A DNA stretch of 64,000 bases from an uncultured Dorea sp. GTDB taxonomy: Bacteria > Bacillota > Clostridia > Lachnospirales > Lachnospiraceae. A model generated the notes under the pieces. That model searched no databases and was not told the origin of the DNA. It worked only from the letters and a program-made list of their open reading frames with translations. Below, piece by piece: positions 44,105-51,289 of this stretch (position 1 is its first letter; every line of letters begins with the position of its first letter). The position numbers and the translations under genes were made by a program. The stretch covers positions 62,001 to 126,000 of the forward strand of contig CAPEBR010000001.1 of the NCBI GenBank assembly GCA_948602995.1, read 5' to 3'.

Positions 44105-45427
44105 TTACTCTACATAGTTTGAATGTACTGTTTCAATCATAAAATCAATCGCTTCGTCCGGGGTCATCTTCCTTGTCGCCGCCGCCTGCGCACCATCTGC
44201 GATTGCCTGCTCAATCATAGACACGTTCTTGTCCTTCGGACGGGCAGAAACTGTACCAAGCTGCTCTACAAGTGCATTCCAGTATTCTCCCGAAAATTCA
44301 TCTATTCCTTTTTCAGATTCAAGAATTGGAAGCAGTCCCCACTCTGAAGCATGTCTGGTCTGATTTTCGGAGGACATCAGATGCTGAACCATCTTCCACG
44401 CCTCGTCCTTATCCTTACATTCTTCTGGTATTGCCCAGCCATCGCAGCCAAGAATAGGATGTGAGCCTGCCGGTCCCGCCGGGAATAATCCTGTATTAAA
44501 TTTACTTTCCTCTCCTTTATCCAGTTCTTCTTTTAATTCCTTTACTGCCCATACCCCGTCCAGATACATTGCAACTTCACCGTCACGGAATAACGTTCTA
44601 ATACCAAACGGATTTTGTTCGATAGAGTTTGCCTGTGTAATCCCGTAATCATTCGTAATTTTTGCAAATTCCTCCAATACTTCTGCAAACAATTTCCGAT
44701 ACTCTTTATTATCTTCAAATGTAAATTTTTTGTCTGCATCACTCCAGATATCTACACCTGTATAGCTTGAATAAAAGCTCTCGGTAATATTGGCGAAATC
44801 TTCTGTTGCCGTAATTCCCCAGCCAAGTCCTGGAACGCCTGTCTTTTCTGTAATTGTCTTTGCCATGGAAATCATCTCTTCTACAGTTTTAGGAGGTGAA
44901 TTAGGATCAAGCCCCGCCTGCTTAAAATACTCTTTGTTATACCACACTCCAAAGGCGCCTGTAGCAGAAGGAATCCAATACATTTTTCCGTCCTCTGTTG
45001 TCGCAACATCAATAATCGACTGTGGAATGTCTGCCGACAAAGAGTCATCTCCCTTAAATAAATCACTCAAATCAGACAAGTAACCACTTGATGCCAAATC
45101 CCATCCATTGATGATATTAATAAACATAACCTCCGGCAGTTCACTCTGAGCGCCTAATAATTTCAACTTTGTTCTTGCCTCATCCCATGCCATAGCCTCA
45201 AAATTTACTGTCGTGTCCGGATTATTCTTTGTATAGCTGTCCATAATCGGAGCAAAGATAGGTTCTGCCTTCGTAATATCTCCAAGTCTTAATACGCTTA
45301 TTTCTTTTTTTCCGCCGGAATCTTCTGTTTTTTCTTCTTTATCAGATTCAGCTCCACCGCTGCTGCAGGCTGCCATAGATAATACCATTGCGGCACATAA
45401 CAACATAGCCAATAGCCTTTTTTTCAT
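44105..45427 (-). CDS. Sugar ABC transporter substrate-binding lipoprotein
   Basis: 440 aa. Signal peptide with lipobox M-A-A-C (residue 22), then a CUT1 binding-protein fold (LPEVMFINIINGWDLASSGYLSDLSDLF; VWYNKEYFKQAGLDPNSPPKTVEEM; GEVAMYLDGVWAVKELKEEL). Anchored outside the membrane, it would capture an oligosaccharide or sialic-acid-like sugar. GGAGG before ATG. First transport gene of the operon, behind the lyase. Confidence 0.93.
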   Translation of the reverse strand: MKKRLLAMLLCAAMVLSMAACSSGGAESDKEEKTEDSGGKKEISVLRLGDITKAEPIFAPIMDSYTKNNPDTTVNFEAMAWDEARTKLKLLGAQSELPEVMFINIINGWDLASSGYLSDLSDLFKGDDSLSADIPQSIIDVATTEDGKMYWIPSATGAFGVWYNKEYFKQAGLDPNSPPKTVEEMISMAKTITEKTGVPGLGWGITATEDFANITESFYSSYTGVDIWSDADKKFTFEDNKEYRKLFAEVLEEFAKITNDYGITQANSIEQNPFGIRTLFRDGEVAMYLDGVWAVKELKEELDKGEESKFNTGLFPAGPAGSHPILGCDGWAIPEECKDKDEAWKMVQHLMSSENQTRHASEWGLLPILESEKGIDEFSGEYWNALVEQLGTVSARPKDKNVSMIEQAIADGAQAAATRKMTPDEAIDFMIETVHSNYVE

Positions 45428-45548
45428 ATATTTTCCTCCATTTTCTTTCTGGCAGTGTGTACAACTGCCTTCTTCTTAATGTGTAACATCTGATTGTCTT
45501 TTTATTACAAGTCAAATATTTAAAGTCAGATATTTCAAATCAGATATT

Positions 45549-46487
45549 TTAAATCAAGCCTGCTTCCTTTAACATCTTCTGAATCTTTTCATCCAGCTCC
45601 TGTGAAATTTCCGGAAGAGGTATCCGTCCCGGTCCGCAGTCTGAACCAACTAATGTCGCTGCTCTCTTTAATATTGCAAGTACTACCGGCTCACCGCCTG
45701 TTGCACTTTCTGCCGCCGCCAGGTCAAGGTACGGTGATAATCTGTCCCTGATCTGTTTTGCTTTTACATATTCTCCGGCGCTTCTTGCTTTCCACATTTC
45801 TACTGCAAGCTCTGGTGCGAAATTTGAAGTACTGGAAATAAATCCTTTCGTTCCCGCTACTGCTGCGAACGGTTCAAGGAATTCGCCATGTCCGTTGATA
45901 ACCGTAATCTTATCCCCTATCTTCCTGGCAACTTTTTCCATTTTTGCAAAGTTCGGCGTACATTCCTTAATACCGACTACATTAGAATCTCCGATCAACT
46001 GCTCCATAACTTCAAGTGGTACATCCTTATGTGTAACCTCAAGATTATTATATAGAAGGATTCCGATATTAGCTGCCTTTGAGATCTCTTTATAAAAACG
46101 TAATACGGCGTCATCCGTCGGCACGTAATAATAAGGAGACAAAACCATAACACCGGCTGCGCCTGCCTGTTCTGCATGTGCCATTAAATCCTTTACATCC
46201 TCTATATTGCTGTGATTGCATCCAGCGATGATCGGAAGCTCATCTCCCGCCGCTGAAACTGCTGTCTCTATCAATTTTTTTCTTTCCGGGATTGTAAGAG
46301 CGCCGCACTCTCCTGTACTTCCTCCTACTACTAATGTACAGCTGTTGCTGCGGTTAATTCCCTTTCCAATTAGAAAACGAATGTGGTTTTTCACTTTTTC
46401 ATAATCAACCTGCCGTTTGTCATTCATCGGTGTAACAGCAATTGCGCAAATTCCTTCTAGTGCCTTCTTCAGTTCTTCTGGTCTCAT
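45549..46487 (-). CDS. DapA/N-acetylneuraminate-lyase family aldolase
   Basis: 312 aa. (beta/alpha)8 class I aldolase: GGSTGECGALTIPERKKLI, the conserved Tyr in GILLYNN, Schiff-base Lys in GIKECT, and NGHGEFLEPFAAVAG. Dihydrodipicolinate synthase, N-acetylneuraminate lyase and several sugar-acid aldolases share this fold. With nanE and a ROK kinase next to it, sialic acid or a related 2-keto-3-deoxy acid is likely; the pyruvate released could link to the lactate/Etf complex. ATG 46487 has AAAGGTGG 7 nt before it; the frame is open 19 codons above. First gene of the operon. Confidence 0.86.
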   Translation of the reverse strand: MRPEELKKALEGICAIAVTPMNDKRQVDYEKVKNHIRFLIGKGINRSNSCTLVVGGSTGECGALTIPERKKLIETAVSAAGDELPIIAGCNHSNIEDVKDLMAHAEQAGAAGVMVLSPYYYVPTDDAVLRFYKEISKAANIGILLYNNLEVTHKDVPLEVMEQLIGDSNVVGIKECTPNFAKMEKVARKIGDKITVINGHGEFLEPFAAVAGTKGFISSTSNFAPELAVEMWKARSAGEYVKAKQIRDRLSPYLDLAAAESATGGEPVVLAILKRAATLVGSDCGPGRIPLPEISQELDEKIQKMLKEAGLI

Positions 46488-46581
46488 TTTTATACCACCT
46501 TTCTTTTCTCTTAGAATTACCTGTAATTCATTTCTTAAATACATAATAACATGAAAAAAAGAAAAAACAATACTTTTTTGA

Positions 46582-46622
46582 AAAATATTTTCTTTTTATT
46601 AATCTTGCATAAAAAATATTTT
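46582..46622. promoter_or_regulatory. Two AAAATATTTT palindromes, candidate RpiR operators
   Basis: Perfect 10-bp palindromes at 46582-46591 and 46613-46622, each followed by CTTTTT, 31 bp apart (about three turns), upstream of the first catabolic gene. RpiR-type regulators bind such A/T palindromes, but the region is A/T rich and chance is possible. Confidence 0.35.
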
Positions 46623-46761
46623 CTTTTTTATATATTTTTCCTAAATGGTTTGTGAGAATGCAGACAATTTAAGTATATTATCCTGAAGACGTGACTACAG
46701 ACGCGAAAAAAATATAACCAGGAGACTTGTATCAATTTTTCCATAATGTTATTCCTGCCAC

Positions 46762-46787
46762 TGTTGTCTTTACAAGGCCGCAGCAGA
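46762..46787. other. attR of element B
   Basis: Arm TGTTGT-CT-TTACAA (46762-46775), then core GCAGCAGA (46780-46787), after which cotJC resumes. Confidence 0.87.
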
Positions 46788-46905
46788 GCAGAAAGCAAGA
46801 ACCACCTACGACAATATCCTCCGTCTTGTAAAAGATCCGGAGGTCTGTGAACCCATCCGCTTCTTAAGAGAACGGGAAATTGTTCACTATCAGAGGTTCG
46901 GTGAA
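46788..46905 (+). CDS. cotJC: cotJC segment 3 of 4 (last base of codon 136 to codon 175)
   Basis: Encodes QKARTTYDNILRLVKDPEV and PIRFLREREIVHYQRFGE. It holds ligand H169. Codon 136 (GAG, ligand Glu) is made only when GA of segment 2 joins the G at 46788. No start codon or ribosome site. Beyond 46905 the frame reads into element C and the 133-bp repeat. Confidence 0.94.
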
Positions 46906-46932
46906 GCCAACCGGGAGATATCAAGTGGATTA
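46897..46932. other. attL of element C
   Basis: Core TTCGGTGAA (46897-46905) equals 50907-50915. The element side carries CGGGAG (46912-46917) and an arm to 46932 that is the inverse of the other end. Confidence 0.87.
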
Positions 46933-46952
46933 TGGTGTAAAAATTCTTCACT

Positions 46953-47085
46953 GTTACTGTTCACTCCGTTCACAGTAACCTTCGCAAATCCATTTAAAAT
47001 TCGCTTCGCGAATGGGATTTGCTCATTCCCGAATCACTTTCTTACGGTCTGTGCAGTAAATGCACAGACCTGTGTGAACAGTAAC
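46953..47085. repeat. 133-bp structured repeat, copy 2
   Basis: Same length as copy 1 (23912-24044) and five substitutions; identical GTTACTGTTCAC/GTGAACAGTAAC ends and the same three stem-loops. It stands between attL of element C and the ATPase gene. Confidence 0.88.
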
Positions 47086-47178
47086 TCTTCACTTTCCATA
47101 ATTTTTCCATATTCAGAAAATAATTGAATATGTATGAGAGAATTGCTATACTAAGAGAAGAAAAGGGAGGTTGCATAT

Positions 47179-48753
47179 ATGGGCATTTATCTGAATCCGG
47201 GGAACAGGGGTTTTTGGGAGTCTGTCCGTTCTGAAATTTATGTGGATAAAACAGGATTGATTGCAGAGACAAATAAGTGTATCAATACAGAGCAGAAATT
47301 TCTTTGTGTGAGCAGGCCCAGACGCTTTGGAAAATCCATGGCTCTGAAAATGCTTGCTGCCTATTACAGCTGCGGCTGCGATTCCGAAGAGTTGTTTGCA
47401 GGATATGCCATTGCGGGGAATCCGACGTATAAGGAGTATTTGAACCGATATGAAGTGGTTTTTCTAAATATGCAGCAGTTTCTGATTGAGGCGGCTTCCG
47501 GGAAGGTGATAGAATATCTGGAACAGGAAGTGCTGGAAGAATTAAACGAAGAGTATGGAACTGTTTTAAAAGGGCGTGAAATGGGGCTTGCCGCTACGTT
47601 TCGGAAAATCTACGCCAAAACGGATAAACAATTTATTTTTCTGATCGATGAGTGGGACTGTGTCATGCGTGAAAAGCAGGAGTTGGAAACTCTGCAAAAG
47701 CAGTATCTGGATTTTTTAAGGAATCTTTTAAAAGACCAGCCGTATGTTGCGCTTGCGTATATGACCGGTATTCTTCCTGTAAAAAAGTATGGCCAACATT
47801 CGGCACTAAATATGTTCTGGGAATATTCCATGACGAATCAAAAAAGTCTTGAGGAGTATACCGGCTTTACAGAAGAAGAAGTAAAAGGGCTGTGCGGACG
47901 CTTTGGTATGGATTTTACAGAAGCCAGCAGCTGGTATGACGGATATCAATTCAAAAAATATAGGCATGTATATAATCCAAAGTCTGTTGTGGAGGCAATG
48001 ATCTGCGGGGAGTTTTCAAACTATTGGACGATAACGGAGACCTATGAAGCCCTGAAAATCTATATAGATATGGATTTCGACGGGCTTCAGTCAGATATTG
48101 TACAGATGCTCGGCGGCGGATGCGTCAAAGTCAATATGCGGAGTTTCCAGAATGATATGAAAAATTTCAGGACAAAAGATGATGTGCTTACACTGTTGAT
48201 TCATTTGGGATACCTTGCCTATGATTCCAAAAAAGAAGAAGCGTTTATCCCCAATAAGGAAATTATCGGAGAGTTTGAAAATGCCGTGAGTGTAAGCGGC
48301 TGGCCGGAAATTGTGCGCATTTTGAAGGCGTCAGACAAATTACTGGAAGATACGCTGAATGGGGATGAAGGAAGCGTTGCCGAGGGACTTGACAGGGCGC
48401 ATACAGAAGCGGCCTCGATTTTGACTTATAACGACGAAAATTCGCTGGCGTGTGCGATTGGCCTTGCATATTACAGCGCAAGAAAAAATTACAGGCTCAT
48501 AAGGGAACTGCCCTCAGGACATGGTTTTGCTGATATCGTATTTTTGCCGCTGCCTTCCGTAAAGAAACCGGCGCTTATTGTAGAATTAAAATATGACAAG
48601 ACGGCTCATACGGCAATTCAGCAGATCAAAGACAGGCAGTATACGCAGGCGTTGGAAGGATATGCGGGGGAAATACTGGCTGTAGGAATCAATTATAATC
48701 GGGACAATGCCAACAAACCGCACAGCTGTGTGATAGAGAGGATGAAAAAGTAA
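47179..48753 (+). CDS. AAA-ATPase-like/PD-(D/E)XK nuclease-superfamily protein
   Basis: 524 aa. N-terminal ATPase-like domain starting FWESVRSEIYVDKTGLI with the P-loop SRPRRFGKSMALKML (about 45-59) and Walker B FLIDEWDCVM; C-terminal half with the nuclease-like core FADIVFLPLP...ALIVELKYDKTA. This family is greatly expanded in gut Clostridia and Bacteroidetes and its function is unknown; defence or mobile-element maintenance have been guessed from context only. GGGAGG lies 8 nt before the ATG. Intact length. Cargo of element C. Confidence 0.9.
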   Translation: MGIYLNPGNRGFWESVRSEIYVDKTGLIAETNKCINTEQKFLCVSRPRRFGKSMALKMLAAYYSCGCDSEELFAGYAIAGNPTYKEYLNRYEVVFLNMQQFLIEAASGKVIEYLEQEVLEELNEEYGTVLKGREMGLAATFRKIYAKTDKQFIFLIDEWDCVMREKQELETLQKQYLDFLRNLLKDQPYVALAYMTGILPVKKYGQHSALNMFWEYSMTNQKSLEEYTGFTEEEVKGLCGRFGMDFTEASSWYDGYQFKKYRHVYNPKSVVEAMICGEFSNYWTITETYEALKIYIDMDFDGLQSDIVQMLGGGCVKVNMRSFQNDMKNFRTKDDVLTLLIHLGYLAYDSKKEEAFIPNKEIIGEFENAVSVSGWPEIVRILKASDKLLEDTLNGDEGSVAEGLDRAHTEAASILTYNDENSLACAIGLAYYSARKNYRLIRELPSGHGFADIVFLPLPSVKKPALIVELKYDKTAHTAIQQIKDRQYTQALEGYAGEILAVGINYNRDNANKPHSCVIERMKK

Positions 48754-48795
48754 TAGAAAATGACACTCTAAATCCTTTACGAGCCAGACAAGCTG

Positions 48796-49041
48796 TTGCA
48801 GCCTTTCACAGACCGTTTTAGGGAAAAGTATGGTGCGGAGTGTGTATCAGCACTGCACCATAACAAACGAAAGACAAATTACCATATCCACCTTATTTTT
48901 TCGGAACGGGAACTGTTACCCGAACCTATAGAAAAAGCCGCTACACGCAATATGTTCTATGACAAGCAGGGAAAGCACGTCCGCACCAAAAAAGAGGTAC
49001 TTGACGAAAATGAAAATGTCCGCAATGGCTTATTGTTATAG
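48796..49041 (+). pseudogene. MobA/MobL-type relaxase fragment
   Basis: About 80 codons reading HHNKRKTNYHIHLIFSERELL, KAATRNMFYDKQGKHVRTKKE. The H-x-H of NYHIHLIFSE is the relaxase metal-binding motif III. Upstream catalytic Tyr region and the rest of the protein are missing, and no ribosome site precedes it, so it is a relic of mobilisation functions. Confidence 0.7.
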
Positions 49042-49096
49042 TGTACTTGCTGTCTTTCATAAGATATACAAAAGCACCTGCCAGGGGGTATGTTTT

Positions 49097-49261
49097 ATGG
49101 AGGATAAAATATCTTATGCGATTGATAAAGATAGAATCAATCAGCAAAAAATGAAACTAATTGTAATCAACCGCCGCCCACAATATACAGAACAATCACA
49201 GAAAACCACCAGACAGGAAATTGAAAAACAATTATTCCAGATATTTAAAAAATATGATTGA
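49097..49261 (+). CDS. Small ORF upstream of recombinase C; possible directionality factor
   Basis: 54 aa starting MEDKISYAIDKDRINQQKMK, basic, ending QLFQIFKKYD; AGGGGG stands 8 nt before the ATG. It lies 84 bp ahead of the recombinase. No similarity to the equivalent ORFs of elements A and B that I can see. The fixed place ahead of each recombinase is the only hint of a joint role. Confidence 0.5.
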   Translation: MEDKISYAIDKDRINQQKMKLIVINRRPQYTEQSQKTTRQEIEKQLFQIFKKYD

Positions 49262-49344
49262 TTTTGTTGAAAGAATGTATGTTCGATGGCGTAATATAAG
49301 TGTGGGCGGCTTATGTCATACATCCTTGTCAGGAGGACAAAGAG

Positions 49345-50853
49345 ATGATGTATGACGCATTATATGGACGCCAATCAATAGAAAAGAAAGACAGTATATC
49401 TGTTGAAAGCCAGCTTGAATATTGTAAATATGAAACCCATGGAGACCCTTATATCGAATATGCAGACAGGGGATTCAGTGGAAAGAATACAAACAGACCG
49501 GATTTTGAAAAAATGATGTCTGACATCAAAGCTGGTAAAATCAAGCGAGTTATCGTTTACAAACTAGACCGTATCAGCCGTTCGATACTAGACTTCGCTA
49601 ACATGATGGAAGTATTTCAAAAATACAATGTAGAATTTGTCTCCTCAACAGAGAAGTTCGATACAGGGATGCCAATCGGCAGAGCTATGTTGAATATCTG
49701 TATTGTCTTTGCACAGCTTGAGCGAGAAACAATACAGAAACGAGTAACGGACGCTTATTATGCAAGGTGTAAGCATGGTTTTTACATGGGTGGCCGTATT
49801 CCTTATGGTTTCCGGCTCGTGGATACGGTAATTGATAATGTCCGCACTTCCATGTATGAAGAAGTTCCAAAGGAAAGCGAACAACTGAAACTCATTTATT
49901 CCATGTATGCCGACCCGTCAAATTCGCTTGGTGAAATTATGCGGTATCTTAATAATCACGGTATTAAAAACTTACGAGGCGCCAATTGGAGTACCGCAAG
50001 GTTAAGTGAAATGTTGAGAAATCCTATTTATGTTGAAGCGGATATTGATGTGTACAATTTCTACAAAAGTCAAGGTGCGAATATCTTCAATCCTGTAAGT
50101 GATTTTACCGGCTACAATGCCTGTTATCTCTACAAAGGAACGGTATCAAAGACCAGAAAACAATGCGACCTTGCTGATAAAGAAATTGTGTTAGCGCCAC
50201 ATAAGGGATTTATCCCCTCTAAGACATGGATAGCATGTCGGGTACGCTGTCTGAATAACCGCCAGTCAACTAAGACCTGCAAGGCTAAAAATTCATGGCT
50301 GGCAGGGAAAGTAAAATGTGGTAATTGCGGTTATGCATTAGTAGTGAGAAAAGCAAAGACAAAACACGGACGCTATTTTGTATGTAGCTGCGCAGGAAAC
50401 AGTGGAGCCTGCAAAGGAACTGGCTGTACCATCTATGCCGACGTTCTGGAAGAATACATGCTGAACGCTATCCGTAATAAACTGTCAGAATTTAAAAAGC
50501 TATCCAGCGGAAAAGACGCTGGGGCAAATCCCCAATTATCAAAAATAAAAATCCGTTTGACGCAAATCGACGAGGAAATCAACGACCTGCTTTCAAAAGT
50601 GGCGAACGCCAATATTGTTTTGATGAAATACATTAATGATAAGATTTCCGAGTTAGACACTGAACGACAGACCTTACAGGAAGAACTTCTTTCTCTCACC
50701 GTTTCTAAAGCAGGTGATAAAATCGGACAGATAACAGACCATGTAGGGAAATGGGATAAGATTTCCTTTGAGGATAAGCAGACAGTCGTTGATACTTTAA
50801 TCAAAGTAATTAAGATAGCAAACGGGAATATTGAAATCACATGGAAAATCTAA
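49345..50853 (+). CDS. Large serine recombinase of element C
   Basis: 502 aa. Catalytic Ser11 in ALYGRQSIEKKDSISVESQL, YADRGFSGKNTNRPDFEKMM, YKLDRISRSILDFANMM, then recombinase domain, zinc ribbon (VKCGNCGYALVVRK...FVCSCAG) and coiled coil. The Y-x-R-Q-S start sets it apart from recombinases A and B. AGGAGG lies 8 nt before ATG 49345; the frame is open 15 codons upstream. A sigma-E-like -10 (CATACATC, 49317-49324) precedes it but the -35 is poor. Its stop is 54 bp from attR. Confidence 0.93.
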   Translation: MMYDALYGRQSIEKKDSISVESQLEYCKYETHGDPYIEYADRGFSGKNTNRPDFEKMMSDIKAGKIKRVIVYKLDRISRSILDFANMMEVFQKYNVEFVSSTEKFDTGMPIGRAMLNICIVFAQLERETIQKRVTDAYYARCKHGFYMGGRIPYGFRLVDTVIDNVRTSMYEEVPKESEQLKLIYSMYADPSNSLGEIMRYLNNHGIKNLRGANWSTARLSEMLRNPIYVEADIDVYNFYKSQGANIFNPVSDFTGYNACYLYKGTVSKTRKQCDLADKEIVLAPHKGFIPSKTWIACRVRCLNNRQSTKTCKAKNSWLAGKVKCGNCGYALVVRKAKTKHGRYFVCSCAGNSGACKGTGCTIYADVLEEYMLNAIRNKLSEFKKLSSGKDAGANPQLSKIKIRLTQIDEEINDLLSKVANANIVLMKYINDKISELDTERQTLQEELLSLTVSKAGDKIGQITDHVGKWDKISFEDKQTVVDTLIKVIKIANGNIEITWKI

Positions 50854-50883
50854 AGCGGATTTTAACCGCTATCTTTTCCCCGG

Positions 50884-50915
50884 TAATTCTACTTCAATCC
50901 TCCCGTTTCGGTGAA
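50884..50915. other. attR of element C
   Basis: Outer arm from 50884, CTCCCG (50900-50905), then core TTCGGTGAA (50907-50915), after which cotJC resumes with TCCCTCCG. Confidence 0.87.
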
Positions 50916-51002
50916 TCCCTCCGAATTATTCAAGATCACTTAGACAGCAAGAACTTCTATGCGTTCAACCCGGAATTTGATATTCGGACCTGCTGCAAAT
51001 AA
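50916..51002 (+). CDS. cotJC: cotJC segment 4 of 4 (codons 176-203 and stop)
   Basis: Encodes SLRIIQDHLDSKNFYAFNPE, FDIRTCCK and TAA at 51000-51002, the standard CotJC ending (FYAFNPEFD). It joins segment 3 exactly at a codon boundary (GAA|TCC). No start codon of its own. Confidence 0.94.
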   Translation, partial: SLRIIQDHLDSKNFYAFNPEFDIRTCCK

Positions 51003-51010
51003 GATCATCG

Positions 51011-51053
51011 GATATTCCAGTTAAAGACCAGTCCGGCCTTGAACTGGAATATC
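51011..51053 (+). terminator. Hairpin behind the rebuilt cotJ operon
   Basis: GATATTCCAGTT and AACTGGAATATC form a perfect 12-bp stem with a 19-nt loop just after the cotJC stop. There is no T-run, so termination is not certain. The rest of the gap to 51289 holds a 15-bp remnant (51120-51134) like the end of repeat copy 3 and no gene. Confidence 0.45.
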
Positions 51054-51289
51054 TGCATTCTCACAGAACAGTCATCTGCCAAATTTTAGCAGCATCCACT
51101 ACTCCAGTGCGAATTGCGGCCCGTAAATAGTAACACACAGTGCACAGTGGTATCCTGTTACCTCCTCATTCTGACTTGACACAGCACATATCTTCTATTA
51201 CACTAAAATCAATAGTGAATACATAATTTTCCTAATTACACAACCAATAATACACAGTCTTATGAAGATGAAGGAGGTAAGTTTGTCTT

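Larger units (their letters stand above)
30536..46787. mobile_element. Element B: 16.25-kb serine-recombinase element in cotJC with metabolic cargo
   Basis: Lies between cotJC segments 2 and 3, core GCAGCAGA. Order: recombinase and small ORF at the left end, a HelD-like helicase, then an 11-gene minus-strand catabolic region. Rejoined ends give arms TGTTGT-N2-TTACAA and TTGTAA-N2-ACAACA around 22 bp whose centre (GA) falls in the core. helD is much richer in A+T than the neighbouring core genes. A short unidentifiable coding remnant lies at 32489-32596. The region 46640-46760 beside attR holds no gene that I can see. Confidence 0.9.
46906..50915. mobile_element. Element C: 4010-bp serine-recombinase element in cotJC
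   Basis: Lies between cotJC segments 3 and 4, core TTCGGTGAA. Contents: copy 2 of the 133-bp repeat, an AAA-ATPase/nuclease-family gene, a MobA/MobL relaxase remnant, a small ORF and a serine recombinase, all plus strand. The rejoined site has CTCCCG/CGGGAG arms set evenly around a central GA within the core, with further outer similarity. The relaxase remnant suggests decay from a mobilisable element. Confidence 0.9.

Noticed and set aside
46628..46951. A 107-aa minus-strand gene
   Set aside because: It is antisense to cotJC segment 3 and spans two att sites; no ribosome site and no protein similarity.
49317..49324. Full sigma-E promoter before recombinase C
   Set aside because: CATACATC fits the -10, but no acceptable -35 is found 14-15 bp upstream, so it is noted only as a partial match.
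25894..51002. cotJC as an ordinary pseudogene destroyed by random insertions
   Set aside because: All three junctions restore the frame exactly, no codon is lost, and each element has att-like arms. Ordinary decay cannot be fully excluded without sporulation data, so this remains the main alternative.
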